From contig NZ_JABVAX010000005.1 of NCBI RefSeq assembly GCF_013404595.1, positions 1 through 64,000 of the forward strand: a stretch of DNA of 64,000 bases, in the 5' to 3' direction. Source of the DNA: Jannaschia marina (GTDB lineage Bacteria; Pseudomonadota; Alphaproteobacteria; Rhodobacterales; Rhodobacteraceae). A model generated the notes under the pieces. It was not told the origin of the DNA. It was given only the letters and a program-made list of their open reading frames with translations, and did not search any database. Below, one piece after another: positions 9,887-17,718 of the stretch. Position 1 is the stretch's first letter. The number at the start of each line of letters is the position of its first letter. Position numbers and translations under genes: made by a program.

Positions 9887-10474
9887 CTATGCCCCGCCCG
9901 ACCTGTTGACAACCCCGGAAACTCGCCCCACCGGCCGGATCCGGACCCGCGCGCGCGCCGGGAGCGCGGCCGCCATCGCCGCCGCGCTGCGCCCGGTCAG
10001 CGGATGGCGCCAGCCGGGCAGGATCTCGGCGAGGGGAAGCAGTACGAATCCCCTGTCCTGCAACCGCGGATGCGGCAGAATCAGGTCCGTCGGGGCCCTC
10101 TGCGCCTGCGTCGCGGGGTCGAGCGCGATCCAATTCCGCAACGTTACGGCATCGGGCGCGATCGTGCCGCCGTGGGCCAGAAGGTCGAGGTCGAGCACCC
10201 GCGCCTCCCACCGCCGCCGCCGCCGCCGCCCCCGGGCCGCCTCAATCCCGTGCAGCGCACCGAGCAGGGGCCGCGGTGCAAGTCCGGTTTCCAAGACCAT
10301 GACCGCATTCGCAAAATCCGGTCCCGCCCCGGGGGGCCAGGCCGGTGTGCGATAGATTTTTGACATAATCCGGACGCGCCCGGGAAGCGCGCGGGCCGCA
10401 CGAGCGATCTGCCGCGCATTCGCGGCAAAATTCATCCCGGAATTGGCTCCGAGCGCGACGATGGCTAGTGTCAT
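9887..10474 (-). CDS. folK: 2-amino-4-hydroxy-6-hydroxymethyldihydropteridine pyrophosphokinase
   Basis: HPPK transfers pyrophosphate from ATP to 6-hydroxymethyl-dihydropterin in folate synthesis. The 195-residue product has 'IVALGANSGMN' near the start, the segment 'SKIYRTPAWPPGAGPDFANAVM' and the catalytic box 'RWEARVLDLDLLAHGG' (88-103), where the two aspartates of DLD bind Mg. An unusual run of eight arginines and one glycine (81-88) precedes the box and is encoded by a CCG/CGC microsatellite. The ATG at 10474 is chosen because homologous sequence starts at 'MTLAIVALGAN'. It is the first gene of the minus-strand operon and is divergent from the NYN gene. Confidence 0.93.
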   Translation of the reverse strand: MTLAIVALGANSGMNFAANARQIARAARALPGRVRIMSKIYRTPAWPPGAGPDFANAVMVLETGLAPRPLLGALHGIEAARGRRRRRRWEARVLDLDLLAHGGTIAPDAVTLRNWIALDPATQAQRAPTDLILPHPRLQDRGFVLLPLAEILPGWRHPLTGRSAAAMAAALPARARVRIRPVGRVSGVVNRSGGA

Positions 10475-10487
10475 GTTGATTACAGCA

Positions 10488-10516
10488 TTGTTGCGCGATG
10501 CGACGAGACCTATATC
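10488..10516 (+). promoter_or_regulatory. candidate sigma-70 promoter for the NYN-domain gene
   Basis: TTGTTG at 10488-10493 and TATATC at 10511-10516 are separated by exactly 17 bases, in the divergent gap between folK and the NYN gene. The leader from here to the ATG at 10599 would be about 75 bases. This is a pattern match only. Confidence 0.4.
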
Positions 10517-10598
10517 TTGCCCGCACAGGGGGGAAGCGTGCGGACAACTCACTCACTCGCATCCGTGCCTCACTATCCCTCCTGAAGAGGAAATCGAC

Positions 10599-11174
10599 AT
10601 GTTTTACAAAGACGAGCGCCTCGCGCTCTTCATCGACGGTTCAAACCTGTACGCCGCAGCCAAAGCGCTTTCATTTGACATCGATTACAAACTTTTGCGC
10701 GGCGAGTTCGTCCGTCGCGGAAAGATGCTGCGTGCGTTCTATTACACAGCGCTCCTCGAAAACGAAGAATATTCGCCGATCCGCCCGCTCGTGGACTGGC
10801 TGCAGTACAACGGCTTCACCATGGTCACGAAGCCGGCCAAGGAATTCACCGACAGCCAGGGCCGCCGCAAGGTCAAGGGCAACATGGACATCGAACTGAC
10901 GGTCGATGCGCTGGAAACCGCCGAACACGTAGACCACATCGTCCTCTTTTCGGGCGACGGTGACTTCCGGCCCCTCGTGGCCGCGCTCCAGCGCAAGGGC
11001 GTCCGCGTCTCGGTCTGTTCCACGATCCGCAGCCAGCCGCCGATGATCGCCGACGACCTGCGCCGTCAGGCCGACAACTTCATCGAGCTCGACGAACTGC
11101 GCGACGTCATCGGACGCCCCCCGCGGGAAGCCCGCGAGACGACCAATCCGCCGGTCGCCGCCGCCGCCGAGTAG
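10599..11174 (+). CDS. NYN (LabA/DUF88) domain protein, probable ribonuclease
   Basis: A 191-residue protein of the LabA-like NYN/PIN superfamily. The acidic residues that would bind metal are present: D13 in 'LFIDGSNLYAA', D97 in 'KGNMDIELTVDA', and D120/D122 in 'LFSGDGDFRPLV'. The rest of the fold reads normally up to about residue 165, after which comes a polar Ala/Pro tail. Such proteins are predicted metal-dependent RNases. The ATG at 10599 is chosen because 'GAAGAGG' lies 9-15 bases upstream and the family sequence begins there; the open frame extends into folK. The gene is divergent from folK. Confidence 0.85.
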   Translation: MFYKDERLALFIDGSNLYAAAKALSFDIDYKLLRGEFVRRGKMLRAFYYTALLENEEYSPIRPLVDWLQYNGFTMVTKPAKEFTDSQGRRKVKGNMDIELTVDALETAEHVDHIVLFSGDGDFRPLVAALQRKGVRVSVCSTIRSQPPMIADDLRRQADNFIELDELRDVIGRPPREARETTNPPVAAAAE

Positions 11175-11177
11175 ACG

Positions 11178-11801
11178 TCAGCGCCGCGGCGGGCGCGGCC
11201 GGAAGGACGGCAGGGCCCAGCCGTAGCGGATCGACCCCGCCCGCAAGAGGAACGTGACCGCCACACAGGCAAGGAGCGGCGAGAGGCCCGCGGCCCCCAT
11301 CTCGCGCACCGCGACCGCAGCCGTCCCGCCGGCCAGTGCCGCCGTCACGTAGAGCTCCCCCGTCGTCAGGACGAGCGGTACCTCGTTGCACACGACGTCG
11401 CGCAGGAGCCCGCCCATGCAGCCCGTCGCAACCCCCATCACCACCTGCACCCAGATCGGCTGCCCGAGCCCATGCGCCACCGCGACCCCGGCCGCCACCG
11501 CGATCGAGAGCGCGACCGCGTCGAGCCAGATGATCCAGCGGAGCCGCGATGCCAGCAGATGATGGGTGAAGAAGATGCCCATCGCCGCCACGCCGGCCAC
11601 CATGAGCGGCGTCGGATCCGCGATCCAGAACACCGGGTCGCGCCCGAGGAGCAGGTCGCGCACCGTGCCCCCGCCGACGGCGGTCAGGCAGGCGATGAAG
11701 ACGAAGCCCACCGGATCGAGCTGCGCCCGCGCCGCCACGAGCGCGCCCGTCACCGCGAAGACGAGCACCGACGCGAGGTCCAGCGCGAGCGTCAGCGTCA
11801 T
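11178..11801 (-). CDS. TRIC/UPF0126-type cation channel family protein
   Basis: A 207-residue inner-membrane protein with two tandem UPF0126 repeats, the architecture of bacterial trimeric intracellular cation (TRIC) channels (YadS/YicG relatives). Each repeat has a conserved G-G-x-x-R-D box: 'AVGGGTVRDLLLGRDPVFW' in the first and 'CMGGLLRDVVCNEVPLVL' in the second. About seven membrane segments are expected. The ATG at 11801 is chosen because the residues upstream in the open frame are arginine-rich shadow of the rnhA gap. It converges on the NYN gene with three bases between stops and is ten bases downstream of rnhA. Confidence 0.85.
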   Translation of the reverse strand: MTLTLALDLASVLVFAVTGALVAARAQLDPVGFVFIACLTAVGGGTVRDLLLGRDPVFWIADPTPLMVAGVAAMGIFFTHHLLASRLRWIIWLDAVALSIAVAAGVAVAHGLGQPIWVQVVMGVATGCMGGLLRDVVCNEVPLVLTTGELYVTAALAGGTAAVAVREMGAAGLSPLLACVAVTFLLRAGSIRYGWALPSFRPRPPRR

Positions 11802-11811
11802 GGCTCCGGCC

Positions 11812-12273
11812 TCAGCCGCGCGCCGGCTTGAACGGGGCCATGCCCGCCCGCGCCAGCGCATCCGCACGCTCGTTCTCGGGGTGCCCGGCGTGCCCCTTCA
11901 CCCACTCCCAGGTCACGTCATGGCGCGCCCGGGCCGCGTCGAGCCGCTTCCACAGATCCTCGTTCTTCACCGGCTTGCGGGTCGAGGTCTTCCAGCCGTT
12001 CTTCTTCCAGCCGTGCATCCAGGCGGTGATGCCGCCCTTCACGTAGGCCGAATCCGTCACCACCGTCAGGGTCGAGGGCCGCTCCAGGGCCTCGAGCGCG
12101 TGGATCGCCGCCAGAAGCTCCATCCGGTTGTTCGTGGTGTCCGCTTCGCCACCCTTGAGTTCGCGCTCCTTCAGAACGGCCTCCCCGTCCCGCGCCACGA
12201 GAAGCGCGCCCCAGCCGCCCGGCCCCGGGTTCCCCGAGCAGGCCCCGTCGGTATAGGCGAAGAGATCAGCCAC
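11812..12273 (-). CDS. rnhA: ribonuclease HI
   Basis: RNase HI degrades the RNA strand of RNA:DNA hybrids, clearing R-loops and Okazaki primers. The 153-residue protein has the usual length and catalytic acids: D9 in '[17 protein letters not shown]', E52 in '[10 protein letters not shown]', D74 in 'VVTDSAYV', and a final Asp in 'NERADALAR' after the flexible-loop histidine of '[11 protein letters not shown]'. The basic handle segment '[20 protein letters not shown]' is also present. The gene is in a minus-strand run with the DUF3429 gene 42 bases upstream. Confidence 0.97.
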   Translation of the reverse strand: MADLFAYTDGACSGNPGPGGWGALLVARDGEAVLKERELKGGEADTTNNRMELLAAIHALEALERPSTLTVVTDSAYVKGGITAWMHGWKKNGWKTSTRKPVKNEDLWKRLDAARARHDVTWEWVKGHAGHPENERADALARAGMAPFKPARG

Positions 12274-12315
12274 GCGCGTCCTCCATCTTCCTGCCGCAAA
12301 TACTCAAGCCCGGCC

Positions 12316-12771
12316 TCAGAAGGCGATCGGCCACAGGCTGGCGACGACGCCCGCCGTCAGGATGAACCGCAGCTTCATCCACCATTTCGGCGCGAGCCCC
12401 TGCTGCCAGAAGAGCCAGTCGAGCCCCAGAAGTCCGACGAACCCCGCGATCAGCGCGACCGCCGCCGAGGTCGGCCCGCCGCCTGTCATGAAGAACGCCC
12501 AGAGCGCCGGCAACACCGACAACCCGTAGCCCGTGGCCGCCACCTGGCCCTTCGCCCTCGTCGCGAAGCCCCAGAGCACGCCCGACATGAACGACAGGAT
12601 CACCGAGCCGTAGAAGAGCCCGACATAGGGCCCGATGAAGCGCGGCCCGATCCACTCGACGGTCCGCGCCGCGAGCGGATCGAAGCGGATCGTCAGGATA
12701 CCCCAGACGAAGGGCAGAAGCCCCGCGAGGCCCAGCAGAAGGGCAGAGGTCGGGATGCGTGCGTCGAACAT
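12316..12771 (-). CDS. DUF3429 family membrane protein
   Basis: A 151-residue membrane protein with about five hydrophobic segments. The pattern 'IPTSALLLGLAGLLPFVWG' at the start, 'YGSVILSFMSGVLWGFA' in the middle and 'FWQQGLAPKWWMKLRFILT' near the end fits the DUF3429 family, whose G-x-x-x-L-P-F and F-x-G-x-x-W-G motifs it shares. No biochemical function is known. It lies upstream of rnhA. Confidence 0.75.
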   Translation of the reverse strand: MFDARIPTSALLLGLAGLLPFVWGILTIRFDPLAARTVEWIGPRFIGPYVGLFYGSVILSFMSGVLWGFATRAKGQVAATGYGLSVLPALWAFFMTGGGPTSAAVALIAGFVGLLGLDWLFWQQGLAPKWWMKLRFILTAGVVASLWPIAF

Positions 12772-12822
12772 GACGCCTCAATTGCCACGCCTGCGCGCGC
12801 CGCGAAACCGCAAATCGCGCGC

Positions 12823-13266
12823 TCAGATCGCCGCGATCACGGCCGCGATCCGCTTCGCCCGCGTCTCGGCGCGCTTGGCCGTCGCGATCCGGTGCAGGTC
12901 CGCCCGCCGCGCGCCCGGCGTGCGCGCCGCCCAATCGGCACTCCGCCCCGCCGCCCGCAGGGCCGCGGCGACATCGTCGGGCAGCTCCACGTGGTCGGGG
13001 TCCGCCGGCCGCAGACGCACCTCCACCAACTCGCCGGGTTCGAGCCCGCTCACCTCGAGGAAGCTCTTGCCCGTCCAGAGAAAGGCACCCTCGATCACCG
13101 GGGCGCGGGCGGGGGCAAGGTTGACCGGGTGATCGCCGATCTCTCCCTCGACCCGCTTTGCCGCGCCAAGCGCGGACATCACGTCATCAGGCAAGCGCAG
13201 TATGGTATAGGTCCGCCCCCATTCGAGCGGCTCGATCCGGCCCTCGAATGTCACCCAATCGCTCAC
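12823..13266 (-). CDS. DUF1905/YdeI-like protein
   Basis: A 147-residue soluble protein. The N-terminal part ('VTFEGRIEPLEWGRTYTILRLPDDV', 'GEIGDHPVNLAPAR', 'LWTGKSFL') matches the DUF1905 beta-barrel pattern. The end ('ARTPGARRADLHRIATAKRAETRAKRIAAVIAAI') resembles the helical bacteriocin-protection/YdeI-type tail in which such proteins pack lysine/arginine helices. Function is unknown. The GTG at 13266 overlaps the exporter stop (GTGA), which fixes the start. Confidence 0.65.
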   Translation of the reverse strand: MSDWVTFEGRIEPLEWGRTYTILRLPDDVMSALGAAKRVEGEIGDHPVNLAPARAPVIEGAFLWTGKSFLEVSGLEPGELVEVRLRPADPDHVELPDDVAAALRAAGRSADWAARTPGARRADLHRIATAKRAETRAKRIAAVIAAI

Positions 13267-13880
13267 GCCCGCTCGAGCGCAAGCCGCCCCGCAAGCGCGG
13301 CAAAGACCGCCGCGAAGGAGCGGTTGAGCCAGGCCATCGCCCGGGCGCTCGACAGGATCAAGTCCCGAAAGACGCTCGCGAACAGGCCGTACACCGCGAA
13401 GACGGCGAAGGTCATCGCCATGAAGACCCCGCCGAGCAGGGCCATCTCCGCCGTCGCCCGCACCGGATCGCCGGTCAAGAACGGCGGCAGGAGCGCCAGG
13501 AAGAAGATCGAGAGCTTCGGGTTCAGCACGTTGAGGAGCATTCCGCGCCAGGCCACGCGCCAGAGCGGGTCGGGCCGCGCCTCGGCCGGCTTCACCGCGA
13601 GCGCGCCCGTCGACCGCAGCGCGTCCCAGGCCAGCCAGAGCAGGTAGGCGACGCCGGCGAACTTCACGAGGTTGAAGAGGATCGCCGAGGCATGGAGGAC
13701 GGCGGCGAGGCCAACCATGGCGGCAACCAGCGCCGGCACGATCCCGAAGGTGCAGCCGAAGGCCGCGGCGAGCGCGGCCCGCCGGCCCCGGCCGAGCCCC
13801 ATGGCGAGCGTGTAGACGACACCGGTGCCCGGCGCGAGGACGACGACGAAGGCCGTCAGCAGGAATTGAAAGGTAATCAT
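13263..13880 (-). CDS. LysE/RhtB-family exporter
   Basis: A second LysE/RhtB-type exporter in the window (205 residues). It opens 'MITFQFLLTAFVVVLAPGTGVVYTLAMGLGRG', with the family's 'PG' motif in the first membrane segment, then 'VKFAGVAYLLWLAWDALRS' and 'WRGMLLNVLNPKLSIFFLALLPPF', the N-P-K box. About six membrane segments are expected. It is more RhtB-like in the spacing between the central helix and the N-P-K box than the exporter at 4851-5453. The transported amino acid is not predictable. It is coupled to the DUF1905 gene. Confidence 0.87.
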   Translation of the reverse strand: MITFQFLLTAFVVVLAPGTGVVYTLAMGLGRGRRAALAAAFGCTFGIVPALVAAMVGLAAVLHASAILFNLVKFAGVAYLLWLAWDALRSTGALAVKPAEARPDPLWRVAWRGMLLNVLNPKLSIFFLALLPPFLTGDPVRATAEMALLGGVFMAMTFAVFAVYGLFASVFRDLILSSARAMAWLNRSFAAVFAALAGRLALERA

Positions 13881-13937
13881 GTCTTACCCTGCGTCGGGTG
13901 AGACGGCGGAACAAGGGCGCGTTGCGGCGCGGGCCTC

Positions 13938-14057
13938 CTACCAGTCGGCGGGTCGCCCGCCCGGGACAGAGACAGTCGCCTCAGCAGAATGGCTGTCGGT
14001 CAGGATCATCAGGGTCGCGAGGAGCATCGCGGCCGGCACGCGGATCGTATAGGGCAT
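13938..14057 (-). CDS. 39-residue hydrophobic peptide
   Basis: A small gene supported by an excellent ribosome-binding site: AGGAGG lies five bases before the ATG on the minus strand. The product (MPYTIRVPAAMLLATLMILT followed by DSHSAEATVSVPGGRPADW) has one hydrophobic stretch (8-20) that reads as a signal peptide or a membrane anchor. I do not recognise it. It stands alone between the exporter gene and the hairpin repeats at 14186-14240. It could be a real small exported peptide; the alternative is chance, which the perfect Shine-Dalgarno makes less likely. Confidence 0.45.
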   Translation of the reverse strand: MPYTIRVPAAMLLATLMILTDSHSAEATVSVPGGRPADW

Positions 14058-14185
14058 CGGAGCCTCCTGTGAGAGCGGGGCGCGGGATACGCCCCCTTGC
14101 CCCGACCGTGCCAGAATGCCGCACCCCGGTCCAAACACCCTTCATCACGGTTCGGCGACGCCGCGTGTGCCTCGGTGACTGACAT

Positions 14186-14213
14186 CCGCAAAGTCTTCAA
14201 GAAGACTTTGCGG
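14186..14213. repeat. perfect 13-bp hairpin, first of a tandem pair
   Basis: Arms of 13 bases (CCGCAAAGTCTTC and its exact complement) flank a 2-base spacer. It lies 3' of the minus-strand gene ending at 14258, behind the hairpin at 14217-14240, so it could act in termination or RNA stability. The AAAGTCTT core recurs at 32315-32339. No long T-run follows on either strand. Confidence 0.75.
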
Positions 14214-14216
14214 GGC

Positions 14217-14240
14217 GAAGACTATTCCCGAATAGTCTTC
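14217..14240. repeat. perfect 11-bp hairpin, second of a tandem pair
   Basis: GAAGACTATTC and its exact complement are separated by two bases. In the minus direction this is the first hairpin after the stop codon at 14258, 17 bases downstream. A close relative (AAAGACTGTTC arms) is at 32289-32313, again 3' of a minus-strand gene. Confidence 0.75.
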
Positions 14241-14257
14241 CCGCCGCTCCGTCGCCG

Positions 14258-14614
14258 TCAGGAATAGCTGTGGCGCGACACCGGCAATCCCTCGGCCGCG
14301 CAGATGTCGTTCACACGGGCAACCGTCAGCCGGCCCTCCGCCTCGAAGGCCTCCCGGATCAGGAGCGCCAGGAACCGTGGCGTCTCCGCCGGGGCCACGC
14401 TCAGCCAGAACTCATGATCGCGATCCCCGAACATCCGCTCGGCGAGCGGTCCGAAGTAACAGCCGTCGAGCACCACGCCGCCATCGGGCCGAAACGTCAG
14501 GCCGAGGTCGGTGCGATCCACAGCCTCCGGCGGGTCGGTATAGATCACGAAGCGGTCTCCCGAGACCACGGGCGGGATCGGCTCACGCCGAACGCGGCGG
14601 AGCCAGCGCAGCAT
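14258..14614 (-). CDS. conserved-looking protein of unknown function
   Basis: I do not recognise this 118-residue soluble protein. It starts with a basic stretch (MLRWLRRVRREPIPP), then 'GDRFVIYTDPPEAVDRTDLGLTFRPDGGVVLDGCYFGPLAERMFG' and ends 'VNDICAAEGLPVSRHSYS'. The composition and codon use match its neighbours, so it is probably a real gene. It lies six bases downstream of ispH and may be co-transcribed with it. Two tandem hairpins follow its stop codon. Confidence 0.6.
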   Translation of the reverse strand: MLRWLRRVRREPIPPVVSGDRFVIYTDPPEAVDRTDLGLTFRPDGGVVLDGCYFGPLAERMFGDRDHEFWLSVAPAETPRFLALLIREAFEAEGRLTVARVNDICAAEGLPVSRHSYS

Positions 14615-14620
14615 CGCCGC

Positions 14621-15571
14621 TCAAGCGGGCTCCCGCAAAACGCGGGGCACCTTGAACTCGACGTTCTCCTCGGCGGTGACGACGGGGCGCACCGTCACCT
14701 GGTAGCGGTCGCGGAAGGCGTCGATCACCTCCTCGATCAGCACCTCCGGCGCGCTCGCCCCCGCGGTGATCCCGACGGATTTGATCCCGTCGAGCGCCCG
14801 CCAGTCGATGTCGCCCGCCCGCTGCACGAGTTGCGCATAAGGACAGCCTGCGCGCGCGCCGACCTCCACGAGCCGTTTCGAGTTCGACGAGTTGGGGGCC
14901 CCCACCACGAGGATCGCGTCGCAGTCGGGGGCCATGGCCTTCACCGCCTCCTGACGGTTCGTCGTGGCGTAGCAGATGTCTTCCTTGTGCGGCCCGACGA
15001 TCGCCGGGAAGCGCGCCTTGAGCGCGCCCACCACCTCCGCCGTGTCGTCGACCGAGAGCGTCGTCTGCGTCACGAAGGCCAGCCGCCCGGGGTCGCGCGG
15101 CTCCAGCGTGGCGACGTCCTCCGGCGTCTCGACCAGCAAGACCTCGCCCGCGGGCAGCTGCCCCATGGTGCCCACCGTCTCCGGGTGTCCGGCATGGCCG
15201 ATCATCACCATCTGCAACCCGGCCTCGTGGTGGCGGGCCGCCTCGATATGCACCTTCGACACCAGCGGGCAGGTCGCGTCCACGTAGACCATCTCGCGCG
15301 CCTCGGCTGCCTGCGGCACCGATTTCGGCACGCCATGGGCGCTGAAGATGACCGGGCGGGCGGGCGGGCATTCGTCCAGCTCCTCCACGAAGACGGCCCC
15401 CTTCGCGCGCAGCCCGTCGACGACATAGCGGTTGTGGACGATCTCGTGGCGCACGTAGACCGGCGCGCCCCATTTCTCGAGCGCCATCTCCACGATCTTG
15501 ATCGCGCGGTCGACACCGGCACAGAACCCGCGCGGCGCGGCGAGGTGAAGGGTCAGGGGCGGCTTCGTCAT
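14621..15571 (-). CDS. ispH: 4-hydroxy-3-methylbut-2-enyl diphosphate reductase
   Basis: IspH carries out the last step of the MEP isoprenoid pathway, reducing HMBPP to IPP and DMAPP with an iron-sulphur cluster. The three cluster cysteines are C17 ('[13 protein letters not shown]'), C101 ('[12 protein letters not shown]') and C200 ('[15 protein letters not shown]'). Substrate-binding 'RHEIVHN' and 'SAHGV' are also present. The 316-residue length is normal. The ATG at 15571 is chosen because upstream in-frame residues are arginine-rich non-homologous sequence. Confidence 0.97.
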   Translation of the reverse strand: MTKPPLTLHLAAPRGFCAGVDRAIKIVEMALEKWGAPVYVRHEIVHNRYVVDGLRAKGAVFVEELDECPPARPVIFSAHGVPKSVPQAAEAREMVYVDATCPLVSKVHIEAARHHEAGLQMVMIGHAGHPETVGTMGQLPAGEVLLVETPEDVATLEPRDPGRLAFVTQTTLSVDDTAEVVGALKARFPAIVGPHKEDICYATTNRQEAVKAMAPDCDAILVVGAPNSSNSKRLVEVGARAGCPYAQLVQRAGDIDWRALDGIKSVGITAGASAPEVLIEEVIDAFRDRYQVTVRPVVTAEENVEFKVPRVLREPA

Positions 15572-15632
15572 GGGGCGTCTCCCGTCTGCTGCCCCTGACC
15601 TAATGACCGGGGGGCCGGCGGTAAAGCCCGGG

Positions 15633-15872
15633 TCAGCCCGCCGCCGCCCTGAGCGCCGCCCGTTCCTCCGCCTCGCCACCCTCGTAGGGCGCGCGCCCGG
15701 CGCGGGCGTACCAATAGGCGGCGTTGCCCGCGTCACCCTCGACCCGGTGGAGATGCGCGTGCAGCCAGGCGCAGAGTACGCCGCGCCCCGATTGCGCCAG
15801 ATCGTGCGCCGCGTCCCAATCCCCGGCCTCGAGCGCATCGAGGCCCTTCACCGCAAGCTCCGCGTCCGTCAT
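15633..15872 (-). CDS. small protein of unknown function
   Basis: A 79-residue, alanine-rich helical protein ([27 protein letters not shown] at its start). The A-x-x-x-x-E-A-G-D-W-x-x-A-H spacing looks like a single TPR-type helical hairpin, and '[13 protein letters not shown]' continues it. I cannot assign a function. Its ATG overlaps the stop of the GMC oxidoreductase gene (ATGA), so the two are translated together. Confidence 0.65.
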   Translation of the reverse strand: MTDAELAVKGLDALEAGDWDAAHDLAQSGRGVLCAWLHAHLHRVEGDAGNAAYWYARAGRAPYEGGEAEERAALRAAAG

Positions 15873-17437
15873 CCATCCTCCCGTATCATCTCCGCCGCCT
15901 TCTCGGCCATCGCCAGAACCGGCGCGTTGGTGTTGCCGCTCGTGATCGCGGGCATCACGCTCGCGTCCACGACCCGCAGATGGCCCACACCCTGCACCCG
16001 CAGCCGGTCGTCCACCACCCGGCCCATCCCGCAGGTGCCGACGGGGTGGAAGATCGACGACGCATTGCGCGCCACCTCGGCCAGGAGCGCGTTCCGGTCG
16101 GTATGAAGATCGCCCGGCCGCACCTCCTCGGGCGCATGTTTCGCGAGCGGCGCGGCCCGCATCAGCGCCCGCGTCCGCTCCATCGCCCGCATCGCGGTGA
16201 TCCGGTCGCCCTCCTCGGCCAGGTAGTTCGGCTGGATCGCCGGGGCGTCACGCGCGTCGGGCGAGACGGCCCGCACCCACCCGCGCGAGAGCGGCCGGAG
16301 GTTGCAGACGCTCGCCGTGATCGCATCGAAGGGGTCGAGCGGTTCGCCGAACTGCGGAAGCGAGAGCGGCTGGAAATGGTACTGCAGGTCCGGCGTCGCG
16401 ACGTGTTCGCCCGAGCGCACGAAGGCCCCTAGTTGGCTCGGAGCCATGGACAGCGGCCCGGACCGGCGCAGCAGGTATTCGAGCCCGATGCGCGCCTGCC
16501 CCCAGAGGCTCCCGGCCCGGCGGTTCAGCGTTACGGCGTCCCGCACCCGGAAGACGGGGCGCATCTGCAGATGGTCCTGCATGTGCCGGCCGACATCCGC
16601 GTTCTCGGCCACGACCGCGACGCCGAGATCGCGCAGATGCGCCCCGTCCCCCACGCCCGACAACTGCAACAGATGCGGCGAGCCGATCGCGCCGGCGGCC
16701 AGCACCACGCGCGCCGCGCGCAGCTCCGTCCCGTCGGTCAGCACCACGCCCGCCGCCGCCCCGCCCTCGATCAGCACCCGCACGACCGGGGCCCCGACCG
16801 CCACGCGCAGGTTCGCGCGGCCCCGCACGGGCCGCAGGAAGGCCCCCGCCGCCGAGAGCCGCCGCCCCCCGGTCTGCGTCACGTGGTAGTAGCCAACGCC
16901 CTCGTTGTCGCCGCGGTTGAAATCCGCCGTCTCCGGCACCCCGGTCGCCACCATCGCGGCGCGCACCGCGTCGAGAATGGGCCAGTGCAGCCGCTGCTCG
17001 GCGACCTTCAGCTCGCCCTCCGCCCCATGCGCCTCGTCCGCGCCGCCGAAGAAGGCCTCATGCCGCCGGAAGTGCGGCAGCATCTCGTTCCAGCCCCAGC
17101 CGCGGTGGCCCATCTGCGCCCAGCCGTCCCAGTCGGCCGCCTGCCCGCGCATGTAGATCATCCCGTTGATCGAGCTGCAGCCGCCCAGCACGCGGCCACG
17201 CGGATAGTTCAGCGCGCGCCCGGCCAACCCGGGGATCGCCTCCGTGCGAAAGCACCAGTCCGTGCGCGGGTTGCCCATCGTGTAGAGGTACCCGGCCGGC
17301 ACGTGGATCCAGGGATAGCTGTCCCGCCCCCCCGCCTCGAGCAGCATCACCCGCGTCCCCGGATCGTCGCTCAGCCGGTTGGCCAGCAGACACCCGGCGG
17401 TGCCTGCCCCCACGATCAGAATGTCGGTGTCTGTCAC
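15869..17437 (-). CDS. GMC-family FAD oxidoreductase (choline dehydrogenase-like)
   Basis: A 522-residue flavin enzyme of the glucose-methanol-choline oxidoreductase family, which oxidises primary or secondary alcohols. The FAD-binding 'DILIVGAGTAGCLLANRLS' opens the protein, the family signature 'GRVLGGCSSINGMIYMRGQ' is near residue 80, and the C-terminal catalytic region has 'SSIFHPVGTCGMG' (active-site His) and 'PAITSGNTNAPVLAMAEKAAEMI'. The substrate is unknown: there are no bet genes, so choline is not implied. The GTG start overlaps the preceding small membrane gene, fixing the start. Confidence 0.9.
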   Translation of the reverse strand: MTDTDILIVGAGTAGCLLANRLSDDPGTRVMLLEAGGRDSYPWIHVPAGYLYTMGNPRTDWCFRTEAIPGLAGRALNYPRGRVLGGCSSINGMIYMRGQAADWDGWAQMGHRGWGWNEMLPHFRRHEAFFGGADEAHGAEGELKVAEQRLHWPILDAVRAAMVATGVPETADFNRGDNEGVGYYHVTQTGGRRLSAAGAFLRPVRGRANLRVAVGAPVVRVLIEGGAAAGVVLTDGTELRAARVVLAAGAIGSPHLLQLSGVGDGAHLRDLGVAVVAENADVGRHMQDHLQMRPVFRVRDAVTLNRRAGSLWGQARIGLEYLLRRSGPLSMAPSQLGAFVRSGEHVATPDLQYHFQPLSLPQFGEPLDPFDAITASVCNLRPLSRGWVRAVSPDARDAPAIQPNYLAEEGDRITAMRAMERTRALMRAAPLAKHAPEEVRPGDLHTDRNALLAEVARNASSIFHPVGTCGMGRVVDDRLRVQGVGHLRVVDASVMPAITSGNTNAPVLAMAEKAAEMIREDG

Positions 17438-17670
17438 TTGCGCCAGTGCGTCGGAACGATCACGAGCGCGCCGATCGACGACAGCAGCGCGTTCATGCCC
17501 GGCGAGCGAAAGCCGATCCCGAACATCAGCGTCACGAAGAAGAAGAGGAACGCGCCGCCGATGCAGATGATGATCGAGGGGATGTAGCCGTTGTGGGTGA
17601 AGGCCATCCGCTCCGAGGCGTAGCCGACGATGCCGGCGATGACCACGGTGCCGAAGAGTGTCAGGAACAT
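17434..17670 (-). CDS. GlsB/YeaQ/YmgE-type small membrane protein
   Basis: A 78-residue protein with two to three hydrophobic segments. The first, 'GTVVIAGIVGYASERMAFTHNGYIPSIIICIGGAFLFFFV', follows the glycine-rich plan of the transglycosylase-associated/GlsB stress membrane family. It sits 48 bases after fmt and overlaps the GMC gene, so it appears to be part of the same transcript. The family's molecular function is poorly defined. Confidence 0.6.
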   Translation of the reverse strand: MFLTLFGTVVIAGIVGYASERMAFTHNGYIPSIIICIGGAFLFFFVTLMFGIGFRSPGMNALLSSIGALVIVPTHWRK

Positions 17671-17718
17671 GGGCGGGCCTTTCGCGCTGTCAGTTCGCGA
17701 AGTCTCGCCGCAATCGCC

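Noticed and set aside
10200..10240. CCG-rich repeat as a possible CRISPR or tandem array
   Set aside because: It is a trinucleotide run within folK codons, without spacers.
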